Shown in pieces: positions 43,301 to 54,048 of a stretch of 64,000 nucleotides of DNA. Position numbers and translations under genes: made by a program. The notes beneath the pieces are model-generated. The model saw nothing but the letters and a program-made list of their open reading frames with translations. It did no database searches and was not told the DNA's origin. Numbering within the stretch: the first letter of the stretch is position 1; the number at the start of each line of letters is the position of its first letter. The DNA comes from Byssothecium circinans (Eukaryota; Ascomycota; Dothideomycetes; Pleosporales; Massarinaceae), in contig ML976992.1 of NCBI GenBank assembly GCA_010015675.1, forward strand, positions 603,685 through 667,684. Direction: 5' to 3'.

Positions 43301-46300
43301 TTCAGCTTCAACGCGCCGTCGTTTAAACCTGATGCACCTGCCTTCAAGCCTGCAACCTCGGAATTCACTCCCAGCGCAGAGCCGATCAAGAGCTTCTCGT
43401 CTTCCATCTTTGGAAAGGTCGATATCTCGGCAAGCGACATTGTCAAGCCTGCCAAACGTTCCAAAGCCATTCCGATTGTGCGTCCCGACGCAACTCGCCA
43501 GCAGACGCCAGAGAAGGAAGACGAGGCGCCTGAGGATGCCGAAGGACGTCCCATGCAAGCTGAAGGACGTGAGAAGCGTGCTCGACGTGGTCGTGGTGAT
43601 GGAGATGACGTTCCAAAATTCGCATTGCACCCAATCCTTCCTTCGCAGCCCACGGTCGAGCCGAAATCACTTTCTTCACCTGTCCAGACAGAGAAGGAGG
43701 CAACACTTGAGGACAAGGAGAACCTGTCGCCAGGTGGCTCCCGGATAGCATCCAAGTCCAAGAGCCCTGAGCCCTTGTCAGTTGCACGCGCTTCAACTCC
43801 CCCGGTTGAAGAATCTACAGAGGCTCAGACGCCTATTGATGATTTGTCGGTTCAAGAAAGCGACGTGACCCCTACGGTCGAGGAGCCGCCGAAGAAGAAG
43901 CCCTCCCACAAGAGCTCGCTGTCTGCGACCGCGAAGCCTTTCGAATTCCGACCGCAGTTCGACACTGCCGGCTACGATTTTGGTATTCACGTCACGAAGC
44001 CGTCGGTTGTGCAAACCGAAGACGAAGAAACTCATAGTGCGGTGCCGCGTCACATCAGCCGAAGTCCAGCAACCACGTTCCGGCCCAGTGATGATGGATC
44101 ATACAAGACCGCTTTGGAGAGTCGAAGGCATGTGCCTTACCCTGAGAGTGAGAGCGTTGACTTTGACCACCTTGGCGAAGCTTCGTTCAATGATATTGAT
44201 GCTGTTATGAAGCACATGAATGAGGAGGGCTCGGACTTTGGCGTTGAACGCGATGAGAACTCTTGGGAACATTCTTCTCCCAGAAGAACTCCCCTTGAAT
44301 TCAACCATCCTCATTTGCGGCCCAATGCTAACCTGCGCAGCGATGCGCCCAGTCCCAGCCCCCGCCGACTTCACATGCCACGGAACATGCACGCGTCACC
44401 CACGTCGGTAACACAGGATCCATTCGACGACGAGCGTGCTGGTGCCGCCTATGAATCACCTGTGCACCGTCTGAATAATGCAGATGATGTGCCCATGAGT
44501 GACTGGGACGAAGGACTGGTTTCTGATGGCCAAGACAAGATCCAAACACGAAGCCGATTTTTCGACACGCACGTTGATGACATCATTGGCCGCCTCTTGC
44601 ACAACCGTCTCGACCCACTCGAGAAGAACCTGCAGGGCATTCAAGATGCGATCGCAACAATGTCGCAGCGACGTGGGCGACGCAGCATGTCGGCTACGGG
44701 GCGTCTGGATAGCGATGCAGATGATGAGGATGACGAATGGGGTACCGACTCGCACTATCGCAACCGTTCTCCTGGCAAGAACCGGAAGCTAGAGAAGATC
44801 CGGGCCATAGTCAAGGAGGCGCTTGAGGCGCACCAGCCACCCGTCACGTCATTACCCGTCCCCGTTCCTGAACCAATGCTGCCTGAGAAGATTCGCGACA
44901 TGGTTGTTGAAGCCCTTGCTGCACATCACTCCCAAGCCCCTAGCGAACAATTGCAGGCCGCGAACGTTCGCGAAGTCATCATGGAGGCTCTCGCTCACCA
45001 TCAACCTCAGTGGACACCTCCCAAGTTTGACCCTGTGCCTGCAGATGAAATCCGCGCCATTGTCGAAAATGCCATCGTCGCACACCAACCAGCCTCTGTG
45101 GAACCTGTTGCAGAAGCTATTAAACCGGAGGATATTCGCTCTTTTGTAATGGAGGCTTTCGCAACCCACGTACCGCCGCCAATGCCCGCCCCGGTTCCCG
45201 AGCAGATATGGCCGGACGACATTAAGGCTATCATCGAAGAAGCTCTCGCGTCGCGGAAACATGAGCCTGCCGTCGAGCCCCTCCAACCGGAAGCTATTCG
45301 ATCAATTGTGTCGGAAGCTCTCGCATCCCACCAACCTCCGGCACCTGCTGTTGAGCCTCTTCAACCTGACCAGATTCGTGCCATTGTCACCGATGCTCTC
45401 GCAGCCCATGAGCCTACCGCGCCTACCGCCCCAGCCGCTGAGCCTGTGCAACCGGACATGATCCGTTCGATTGTTGCGGAGGCTTTAGCATCCCACCAGC
45501 CTGTGCCTGCACTTGCGACAGCTCTTGAGGCTCCAGTCGATATTCCCCAACCTCAGGTCGACATGTCTGAACTTTACCAGGTCATTGGAAGCTTGAAGGC
45601 TTCCATTGCGCAGACTACCAGCCACCATCTCCAAGCCGAAGATGTGCGCGAACTCATCGACGACGCGTTCAAGCGACAACAAGCGGAGACTGCTAAGCGC
45701 GAGGAGTCTGAGGCGATCCTAGAGAGGGATGCGCGCATTGCTGACCTTGAAGCACTGCTCAAGGAGACCAACATGCGGTTCGATGAGGAGGGTGAAGCAC
45801 GCAAAGAGATTGAAGCTCGTGAGGCTAACAGTGCACGCCTGCTTGAAGTCACCGAAAAGGAGCTTACGCTTCTCCGCGAACAAGCTAGCGATGATGAGAA
45901 CAAGATTCGCGCCTTGCAGGAGGAGTGCGAGGTTTCTCGTCGCAGCATCGATTCATTCCACGCCGGCGATGAAGAGGTCCGCGCTAAACTTACAACCCTC
46001 TTCGCCGAAAACGAAGAGCTCAAGCTCAAGGTTGCTACCTACGATGCTGCTGAGCTTGAGGCGAAGAGGAAACTCGAAGCTGTCACCGCCGAGAATGAGG
46101 CCCTGACCTACACCCTGGAAGAGCACCGTCTGTCGGCTAACAAGTGGCGCACTGATCTTCAACACGCTCACGAGGAGAGTGACAAGCTTCGCATGGCGAT
46201 CGAGCAGTCTCGTCTCCAGACTGAGGAGGCCACTCGTGTTCGTGAGGGCATGCGCGCCAAGTTTGAAAAGCTCCAGCAAGACATGGTTGTCGCTTCTGGC

Positions 46301-47956
46301 CAGGCTGCTGCTGAGCGTACTCAGTGGCAGAAGAATGATGAGGCGCACATGAAGAAGTACGAGGTTCTCAGCGCCCGCATCGAAGCTGAGGGCCGCACTC
46401 GCGAGCGTCTTGAGCGTGAGCTTGAGAGGCTAGAGGGTCAGGAACGCGAGGGGATGAAGCTTAGGGTTGCTCTCGAGCAGACCCAAAAGCACAATCACAG
46501 GCTTGAAGAGACGATTGATGAGATTAGGCACGAAAGCATGGAGCACAAGCGGGCTGCTGAAAGGTACGAACGTGAGTTCCGGGACGCTCGCGAAGCTGCA
46601 CATGTGGAAATTCGTCGCATGCGCGTGTTGATGGAGGGCGATATCGACAAGGCCAACAACGAAGTCAACATTGTTCGCCACGAGCTTGAGAACGAAGTTT
46701 CCCGTGTCCGCGCTGAGCTCGACAATGTCCGCATGGACGCCGATACCGCTAAGGAGAAGCACGAACTTGATCTGGAAGCCGCCGCCGATGCGAAGAAGGC
46801 TGCCGTTGAAGAGGCCTTGGAGGGCAAGAGGTTTGCTCTCATGGAGCAACAGCAGGCCATGGAGCGTCGCCTTGAGATCATTAACAAGGAGAACGCCCGT
46901 GTGCTGGAGATTGCCCGCGAAGACAAGGAGCGTGCGGAGGCCTTCCACAAGGAGCGTCTTTCACTCGCCGACTCCAAGATGGAGAACCTTCACGACAAGG
47001 TCGCCCTTCTCGAGGAGAAGCTTGCTGTCGCAAAGGAAGCCGCTGGTGCTGCCGCTGCCGCCGCGCAAAACGTCAAGTCACCAGCCGGCCCATCGTCTTA
47101 CGGTTCTGGTGCCTTTGATAAGATTTCGCCCCAAGCGCTTCGTGAATCCATCTCTGTCCTTCAGGAGCAGCTCCAAGAACGTGAATCACGCATTGAATCG
47201 CTCGAGCATCAGTTGGAGGAAGCTGACACGGATGCGCCTGCTAAACTGAAAGAGCGTGACACCGAAATCGGCTGGCTTCGTGAGCTCCTCGGCGTACGGA
47301 TCGACGACTTGAACGACCTCATCAATGCGCTCGCCCAACCAGCATTCAACCGTGAGGCCGTACGCGATGCTGCTATCCGCATCCGTACAAACCTACAAAT
47401 GGAGCAGAGCGAGAAGGAGCGCTTGATGTCGGGTGATCAAAAGGCCTTCCCCACCCTCGCAACCCTCTCCAACTTTGCCTCGCCCAAAGCCGTCCAAATC
47501 GCCGCCGCCTTCGGCAACTGGCGCAGCAAAGGCCGTGACAACGCCTCTTCCGCCCTCGCCGGCAACCCCACCAGCACGACAACATCGCGCACGCAAACAC
47601 CTTCCCGCGCCGGTGCCCCCTCCGCACAGTCCTTTCTCTCCGGCCTCATGACGCCGCCAACTTCCAACCTCCGCCGTACACCCGACCTGCCCTCCTCAGG
47701 CCTCCGGCCCACCGCCCTTCTTCGCTCAAACAGCTCCAGCTCAAGGGGCAGCGTACAAGGCTTCCCTAGTCTGGGAAAGCAACATGCGGTTAGCGTGAAT
47801 GTGCCGAGTACGCCGCCGCTGATGCGGAAGAGCAGCTATGATGCTGACGCGGCGGAGGAGCGGTTCAGTGAGAGTGGGTTTTATGACGATGAGAGCACGG
47901 TCGATGGGGAGGTTACGCCTATTGGATTGAACTTTGGGCATGAGCTGAGGCGCTGA
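40376..47956 (+). CDS. Giant repeat and coiled-coil protein, 2,526 aa, single exon
   Basis: Uninterrupted frame of 7.6 kb. I do not recognise a named family. Order of regions: disordered Ser/Pro-rich N-terminus; a block IQKLESLGYDTRGFGAWRAA at about residues 388-407 that looks folded; glutamine runs near 622-645; about ten FKP repeats at ~909-1001; an acidic/Ser region; nine or ten repeats of about 28 residues with consensus (P-[ED]-x-IR-x-IV-x-EALA-x-HQP) at ~1471-1772; a long coiled coil at ~1770-2295 rich in Glu/Arg/Lys; and a C-terminal Ser/Thr/Pro tail with LATLSNFASPKAVQIAAAFG. No catalytic motif or membrane segment. Such an architecture suits a cytoskeletal, septum or polarity scaffold; this is inference. 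Intronless state over 7.6 kb is unusual next to intron-containing neighbours. Confidence 0.92.
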   Translation: MQARRTSSVSLPPPSSPPSARQTTVEAASPRDVPSPARTLWSTPSPTQTLGYSSPELPSLPSYGALGSLPRTPSTVARQGRADSSYYTASWGSPYRNPPPSFNRQRETSTQFGSDDFEEDSSNLQFGLEHLLPPTLVEADSPNRFNLEHLIPRLESNASPNQFNLDHLIPSRLLTNLETPTRFQDTPGATPRASEFSLPNPSEAWVRQFLDRRWNREANDWLSDSTGDGERGSNAIVEQDNSDPFSRKTHKSRTSNRTLNQQDFWSHFSQGQKEQLGKMMASRYAPSDAHSRQGSGGSMRSTLGRSIHTEKPPPSPKETPLPESPNPAVETPNKSFLAPPVPQTVTPRMRKKVMVKGKGCVISIPRDIPRGAPGFPPKPMSPKALEDKIQKLESLGYDTRGFGAWRAADGASGMLLPQNRGIWPDEEYVKSDRAVGLKVRVPNKADWDNYVNHMLEAKLAALGVGVPEEEKSPSPLSRQASVVQHPGQLFSPPLPTPSVGSHRGRQGSIVSGSFPLGPSPGHMSRQSIASPGAFGGMNPRANMHMHRHSTFSPASFMQQTASPTGGAFSPAGYFGAHSARGGSPALSLSRPDLSGAVSPGSPFGMRPNSQFPLAPVQKDDLLAQMQQQQQQLQAQLLQQQQQQVLGIRPSSTLAEVPEDEDEEDEVPLMKNANPTRPDIVVPTPRNHRHNLSANLEREARDAEYHLEEAIDKQFNEGGDFSTEPETEQLKPSRPVTDAKWENTRPMLHQPQPHSRAHSLAKPSQQPMPFAFGAQPENLRGESDGAGSRTSDRTNPSLEEGEIQEDGTENSSAHHSKAPSQISNSWKDSKFVYGKSAGSAMHSKHTSRSSVSKLNVEAKEFKFNPSASFSPGSSYSGFSSFTPALKSPADGITLSNRTSVDGFGSLNVSAPAFKPDAPVFKPEAPAFVFKPAVGTPAFKPAVPAFKPAIEAHAFKPAAQAPEFKPSGMTGSMPSSGFSFNAPSFKPDAPAFKPATSEFTPSAEPIKSFSSSIFGKVDISASDIVKPAKRSKAIPIVRPDATRQQTPEKEDEAPEDAEGRPMQAEGREKRARRGRGDGDDVPKFALHPILPSQPTVEPKSLSSPVQTEKEATLEDKENLSPGGSRIASKSKSPEPLSVARASTPPVEESTEAQTPIDDLSVQESDVTPTVEEPPKKKPSHKSSLSATAKPFEFRPQFDTAGYDFGIHVTKPSVVQTEDEETHSAVPRHISRSPATTFRPSDDGSYKTALESRRHVPYPESESVDFDHLGEASFNDIDAVMKHMNEEGSDFGVERDENSWEHSSPRRTPLEFNHPHLRPNANLRSDAPSPSPRRLHMPRNMHASPTSVTQDPFDDERAGAAYESPVHRLNNADDVPMSDWDEGLVSDGQDKIQTRSRFFDTHVDDIIGRLLHNRLDPLEKNLQGIQDAIATMSQRRGRRSMSATGRLDSDADDEDDEWGTDSHYRNRSPGKNRKLEKIRAIVKEALEAHQPPVTSLPVPVPEPMLPEKIRDMVVEALAAHHSQAPSEQLQAANVREVIMEALAHHQPQWTPPKFDPVPADEIRAIVENAIVAHQPASVEPVAEAIKPEDIRSFVMEAFATHVPPPMPAPVPEQIWPDDIKAIIEEALASRKHEPAVEPLQPEAIRSIVSEALASHQPPAPAVEPLQPDQIRAIVTDALAAHEPTAPTAPAAEPVQPDMIRSIVAEALASHQPVPALATALEAPVDIPQPQVDMSELYQVIGSLKASIAQTTSHHLQAEDVRELIDDAFKRQQAETAKREESEAILERDARIADLEALLKETNMRFDEEGEARKEIEAREANSARLLEVTEKELTLLREQASDDENKIRALQEECEVSRRSIDSFHAGDEEVRAKLTTLFAENEELKLKVATYDAAELEAKRKLEAVTAENEALTYTLEEHRLSANKWRTDLQHAHEESDKLRMAIEQSRLQTEEATRVREGMRAKFEKLQQDMVVASGQAAAERTQWQKNDEAHMKKYEVLSARIEAEGRTRERLERELERLEGQEREGMKLRVALEQTQKHNHRLEETIDEIRHESMEHKRAAERYEREFRDAREAAHVEIRRMRVLMEGDIDKANNEVNIVRHELENEVSRVRAELDNVRMDADTAKEKHELDLEAAADAKKAAVEEALEGKRFALMEQQQAMERRLEIINKENARVLEIAREDKERAEAFHKERLSLADSKMENLHDKVALLEEKLAVAKEAAGAAAAAAQNVKSPAGPSSYGSGAFDKISPQALRESISVLQEQLQERESRIESLEHQLEEADTDAPAKLKERDTEIGWLRELLGVRIDDLNDLINALAQPAFNREAVRDAAIRIRTNLQMEQSEKERLMSGDQKAFPTLATLSNFASPKAVQIAAAFGNWRSKGRDNASSALAGNPTSTTTSRTQTPSRAGAPSAQSFLSGLMTPPTSNLRRTPDLPSSGLRPTALLRSNSSSSRGSVQGFPSLGKQHAVSVNVPSTPPLMRKSSYDADAAEERFSESGFYDDESTVDGEVTPIGLNFGHELRR
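43100..43380 (+). repeat. FKP short tandem repeats within the giant protein
   Basis: About ten copies of a 7-12-residue unit A-P-x-FKP (for example APAFKPDAPVFKP) encoded in tandem. The units differ at synonymous and variable positions, so the array is old and under protein-level constraint rather than a fresh microsatellite. Confidence 0.85.
44788..45690 (+). repeat. Array of ~28-residue IRxIVxEALAxHQP repeats
   Basis: Nine clear units plus a degenerate tenth (EDVRELIDDAFKRQQAE). Each unit has an amphipathic helix such as EAIRSIVSEALASHQP followed by a Pro/Ala/Val/Glu spacer. DNA copies have diverged while the helix pattern is kept. Confidence 0.85.
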
Positions 47957-49605
47957 GATGTTACGAAAGAAGCGGAGAAGAAGAAGCAGGAGGAGGAGGA
48001 GGAGGATAAGGAGGGAGAAAACACCCCACCGTCGCTAGACCACAGCGACTCAGTATGATACCAAACCCCCAAGTTTTCCTTTGTCAACCTTCCATATATC
48101 TTTTCCCCTTTTTATATACTAGCCCTATATACGGGCCATCCTGTCGTTCTCTTCTTCTTTGTTACTACACTTAATCACCGCAGATATAAACCTTCCTTTT
48201 GCCGCACTTAATATTCCCTTTAGTTGTTTATTCGTTCTTTTTGGATTGCCTTGGGATTTGCGGTCTTTTTAGCGATTTTATATATGGGCGCGGATGGATA
48301 TACCCCCAGAGTGTTTGTGTGTGCGTGCGAGATGAGATGAGATGAGAGCAATATATCTTAGATAGACAGACAGGTTTTTTGAGGACTTTGGAACTAAATT
48401 GTAACTACAATACATACATTTGTTTTTTTCCATTGAGGACTGGAACGCGTCGTTTTTGTGGTGTGTTGTGTTGTGGTGTGGTGTTGTGTTTTGGGAGGGA
48501 GCGGGGGAGGGGAAGGGAAGGGAGAGGGAAGGGGATGAGGTGGAGAGTAGAACGGTAGAGTTGGGGGTGGGAAGGGAAAGGTGGGGAATTGAGAGGTGTT
48601 AGAAAGTAGGAAGTAGACTGTGTGAAGAGAATGAGAAGAGAAGAGAACGAGAACGAGAGATATTAGATTATCATCTCAGGGTCATGTTCTTGTAATAAGT
48701 AGTTACGTTAATAACCAGTGATGATTCTAATTATAACTTTATATGTAGGTGTGGGTGTGGGTGCTCTGGTGTGGTACTTTTGCGTGCGCCAAGTGGTCGG
48801 TGTACTAAGTGATGGTGATGTGCAGAATAAAGGACCGTTATCTCGCGCGCAGCGTGGATTTTCACTTGAAATTAGATAGGGTGTAGTTTGATGACTAGAA
48901 TTCGCTGTATAAAACGCGCTTTTGACGGGGTGGTGGATTTATGGGGATCGGGGGGTTGGTTGTAGGGTTGGGTTGGGTTAGCATTGGGGAACGCTGGGGG
49001 GTGGTGGACAGGGGTTTAGATAGGTAGGTGGGGATTAATGATGTGGGTATGAGGGGTGTGAAGGAGAGTGCGAATGCGGATGCGACGTTGTGGAGGATGG
49101 GAGAAGGATGGGAGAAGGACGTGGTGAGCTTCAGTGGAGAGATTCGTCGATGTAATAATGTGTGTGGAGGCTAGTAGGGGGAGGGCAGTGAAAATTAGGG
49201 GTGGAGAGTATTCATTCACATGAGAAAAGTTTGGATTGGTATATCTTGATAACTATGGTTTGTGTGGATCTATCTCGTACTGTTCGCTCAAGCCGCGTCT
49301 TCGAGACGGCGTCGTTGAATGATGTCGACGACCGGCCTCTTCGATGCTTGCTGTTTGAGCGGCTTGAATATGGTAGCGCTTAGCAGCCATCTCAGATATC
49401 TTGAGATCTAATTAGATACAAGGTCTACGATAGAGAACGCACAACGTACCAGAGCGTGAGAGACAGAGTTCTGAAGATTGCTCCGGGCTGACTGCTCATG
49501 GCGAGCGGCTTTGTAGGACGATGGTACTGAGCGTCCTGGCTCTAATAGATGTAGCATTACCGTCAAAAGGTTGTGGAGATTTTGAATGGTGATCAATGGG
49601 ACCGT
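47957..49605. other. Intergenic between convergent genes
   Basis: About 1.65 kb between the giant protein stop and the KIN17 stop. It contains a purine-rich GAGGAG run right behind the stop (about 47970-48015) and a GTG/TTG-rich stretch at 48455-48495. No coding region, tRNA or other RNA was recognised. Confidence 0.5.
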
Positions 49606-50481
49606 TCACAGTTTGACCTTTTTCTTCGGCTTCTCCTCGCCGTTCTCTGCTCGGGCCCGCTTGAAGACACTCTGGCTCTTCATCTGTCCTAAACCCGGCT
49701 TATTCGCGGGCGTAGTCTTGGCCTTGAGCCCGAAGCTGATCTTGACGGGCGCCGCCTCGACCTTGGGTATTTCCCCATTCGTGTCCGCATCCTGCTTGTT
49801 TTCGGTGTCTTTCTGTTCTTCCTTCCCCACGCCACCCTCCGCCTTCTCTTCCGCCAACGGCGACGCAGAATCCTTCTGTTGTGCCGTCGCCGCTTTTCTC
49901 GCCTCCAACACCCTCGCCTTCTCATCAGCCTGTTCCTGCGCCCTCCTCGCCATCTTCTTCAACATCTTGTCCTCGCCCGCCCCACTCCTCGCCTCCGCCA
50001 TCTCCAACTCCCTAATCTCCTCCCTCCTCCTCACAGCCGCCGCACTCGTATCCCTCCACGCAACACACAGCCCATCCTTCTCATCCTCCTTAACATTCAC
50101 AATCCCCTCTCTGCCCAAATGTTTCACAAACTCCGTCAAGCTCGACCACTTGGTCGCATTCATATGCACATGTTCCTTGTCGCGGATGTACTCGTTGTAG
50201 AAGCGGTTCGCCGAAATGTACTTTTCGCCGTGCGCGGTGCGGAGCAGTGCGACGAAATCGCGCTGGAAATCCGTGCTGAAGCCTTGGATGTACTTTTGCG
50301 GGTTTTCGCCTACGACGGCCATTTGCCGGACGTGGGATTCGGATTGTACGTGGCATTTGAAGCCGTTGGCGTCTCGGCACTGCTTCGAACAGATTTCGCA
50401 CCACCAGCGCAGTCGTTGTAGGCCTTTTGACTTCATTTGGTTCGCGAGGTGCTTCGTGCTTCCTACTTCGGCGCGCGGCAT
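49606..50481 (-). CDS. KIN17: KIN17/Rts2-like DNA/RNA-binding protein
   Basis: Nuclear zinc-finger protein of the KIN17 family, linked to DNA replication, repair and pre-mRNA splicing. Single exon, 291 residues. The N-terminus matches closely: HLANQMKSKGLQRLRWWCEI, with a C2H2-type finger starting CEICSKQCRD (Cys28, Cys31) and continuing FKCHVQSESHVRQM. The winged-helix domain follows (GFSTDFQRDFVALLRTAHGE, KYISANRFYNEYIRDKEHVH, NATKWSSLTEFVKHLGREGI, CVAWRD). A Lys/Glu/Ala-rich helical segment and the ISFGLKAK motif come next, and the protein ends in a basic nuclear-localisation stretch (EKPKKKVKL). The C-terminal SH3-like tandem of animal KIN17 is absent, as in the yeast and many fungal proteins. 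Confidence 0.94.
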   Translation of the reverse strand: MPRAEVGSTKHLANQMKSKGLQRLRWWCEICSKQCRDANGFKCHVQSESHVRQMAVVGENPQKYIQGFSTDFQRDFVALLRTAHGEKYISANRFYNEYIRDKEHVHMNATKWSSLTEFVKHLGREGIVNVKEDEKDGLCVAWRDTSAAAVRRREEIRELEMAEARSGAGEDKMLKKMARRAQEQADEKARVLEARKAATAQQKDSASPLAEEKAEGGVGKEEQKDTENKQDADTNGEIPKVEAAPVKISFGLKAKTTPANKPGLGQMKSQSVFKRARAENGEEKPKKKVKL

Positions 50482-50855
50482 TGTGGCGGTTGTGCGGGAG
50501 AAGTTGTGGGGTGGGGAGGATATTTGCGCGTAGTATGATTTCTCTTGTGAAGTTCGGTGGGTAGGTGTTGTTGTTGTTGTAGTCGTCGTCTAGGTAGCGT
50601 GGTTAGGGAGCGGAAGAGTGGTTTGTTTCATGGCTGTGAGCGGACGCCACCTGCTGACTAATCGGAGCGCGGAATATCATTTTCGCCGCGCATTTGAATT
50701 GCTCTTTCCGCTCATGTCAAATCCCACAACTTTGGAAATTTAGATAAATGGTGTTCTAAAGGATTCACAGAATGAGTTCCTCATTTTGGGTTCCAATTTT
50801 GATTTGTGCATCAAGTATTTGGCGCCAATATCAATCACGCCGTTGAGCAGGTCCA
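50482..50855. other. Intergenic region
   Basis: Space of 374 bases holding the promoter of the KIN17 gene; the last part is the 3' UTR of nothing on the plus strand and lies behind the dehydrogenase stop. Nothing else recognised. Confidence 0.5.
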
Positions 50856-51936
50856 TCACTCATCCTCCTTTAATCCAACGAGCTTATTACTCAGCCTCCA
50901 TAGCCTCTCCTCCTTCTCCTGATCCATAGCCCACTTCTTATAACCTCTAGACATGAGACTTCCATCAACTGGGACCGGTCCGCATACTTGACAGTCGTCC
51001 ATATACTTACCTCCAACACCCTCCAGAACCTTCGCAACCGCCGCCCATACGGAAGTAGCCGCACCCTGAGCACAGTTCTTCAAATGCGCCTGAACTTCAG
51101 GAGATGCAGCCATTGATTCATACTTTCCCTGTACATGGACCCCTAATCCGGAGCCTTCCATAATGTAGCCGGGATGCAGAGAATTGGCGTGCAGACCACG
51201 AGATCCGTAACGGTGTTCGATTCCGTTTGCGAAGAGTATGTTTGCTGTCTTGGAGTGTGAGTAGGCACGAGCCGGCTCATACACGCCACCCTCTAGCATG
51301 ATGTTGTCGAGATCGATGTCGTTGTAATGGTGGCCGGTGGATGATACGCTGACGACGCGCGAATTGAACTCAGGCGTGGACGAGGACAAAAGCGCTGGCT
51401 TCAACAGCTGGAACAGGAGAAAATGTGCCAAGTGGTTGGTTCCAAATTGGGTCTCAAAACCATCTTCCGTTTTTCCCTCTGGAGTTTCCATGACGCCCGC
51501 ATTGTTGATGAGGATGTTGAGCATACCTCCGGTCTTTTCGAGGAAAGACCGGGCGAAGCTGCGGACCGACGAAAGTGAGTTGAGGTCTAAGAGTTCGAGG
51601 TCGAGCTTTCCCGGCTCCAAAGCTCCAGCTAGCGCTTTCTTGCCTTTCTCCAAGTTACGGGCCGTGGCATAGACGTGGGCGCCCGTAGCTTTCAGGGCTT
51701 TGGCCGTGTCGATGCCAATGCCAGAGGAGCAGCCAGTGATGAGAACGACCTTATCTCCCCATTTCCCTAAAAATGTCAGCGGCTTGGACGGCATGAAAAG
51801 ATGCGATCAACCTCGTACCTTCAAGGTCATTGTCTTTCACGATCTGGTATGCCGTGGGGCGGGCATCTCCGGCACCCTTGGTGTTCTTGTGGACAGCCGC
51901 GTATGGTTTGAACTCAGCGGGGACGTTATCGGACAT
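50856..51936 (-). CDS. Short-chain dehydrogenase/reductase (WWOX/retinol-dehydrogenase-like)
   Basis: NAD(P)-dependent oxidoreductase of the classical SDR family, 342 residues from exons 51936-51819 and 51766-50856 (GTACGA donor, CTGACATTTTTAG acceptor). Motifs: VVLITGCSSGIGIDTAKALK (TGxxxGIG cofactor loop), LNILINNAGVM (NNAG), RVVSVSSTGHH (catalytic Ser) and YSHSK (catalytic Tyr and Lys). ATARNLEKGKKAL with an Arg after the second strand suggests NADPH preference. The last 60 residues hold a DDCQVCGPVPVDGS segment common in fungal relatives of this group. The substrate is unknown; the neighbours are housekeeping genes and give no hint. Divergent from KRR1. Confidence 0.92.
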
Positions 51937-52453
51937 GGTATGAGAAATTGGGTAGCGGTGAGCTGTGCTAATGAGATGGGAGAACTAAGCTGGAATGTTC
52001 AGATAACTGGCTGCTGTGATGAGCTCTGCACAGAAGCCTTCCAGCTACTTATACTTAGGCTCTACGTTGTCTAGGCCTCTCATCCTGTGCACTGTGACGC
52101 TGTCCTGTGCCACCTGCAGCTACAGCGATGTCCCCTCTGGGAGGCTTGACTCCAGTAGCTTGATGCAACCTATCTCACAGGAGATGGAGCTGTTCATTGG
52201 GTATAGTGACGATAGTTCTGACATGGCCGACAGTAATCGGACGAACATTTAGTACGCTTATGAGCGCACGCGGAGTGCGAAAATGTCACGTGAGTATCCC
52301 GTCCGTGGTTAGCGGGCGCTAAGGATTCTGCCGCTCTTCCCCGCCTCAAATCTCTAAACTCCACCGAACTTTTTTGTCCACGACGCCCACACGAACCACC
52401 AGACACATCACCTCGAGCCCTCATTTACCCTGACTTGGTTGCTGACAGCTGCC
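51937..52453. promoter_or_regulatory. Divergent promoter, SDR / KRR1
   Basis: Shared 517-bp upstream region. No operator assigned. Confidence 0.5.
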
Positions 52454-53672
<1,219 letters not shown>

Positions 53673-54048
53673 CCATGCCCCAGTCACCGTACTGTTCTTG
53701 GTCCGATGGCGTCTTATTTATAGGTGTCTTTTGCATTTTTGTAGCTCAATTATACCCATTTCCAACTCTTACAAACTTGATTCACTTGTCTTGATAATGC
53801 TGACTAACGTGTCTCGGTAAACCTTAAAATAACCCTGCAGCGATCTCACAACTCAGGTCTCATCCCCTCTTGGCGTATTTTATGTTCGCCGTTCATGTTC
53901 TTTTGCTTGGTGGCAAAGCATAATGCTTATTTCAACATCTTCAACCTCGTGTAGTCATTGTGCCAACCATTGTTATACCCTGTTCGCTGCCTGAAGCATC
54001 ACCTAGGTATTTTGATCTTCGTACATACTCTTGTGCATTCCCCGCATA
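53673..54048. other. Intergenic region
   Basis: Space of 376 bases between two plus-strand genes, with T/C-rich sequence before the next ATG. No gene recognised. Confidence 0.5.

Noticed and set aside
43010..43630. Minus-strand frame of 206 codons within the giant gene
   Set aside because: Repetitive only because it is antisense to the FKP array; shadow.
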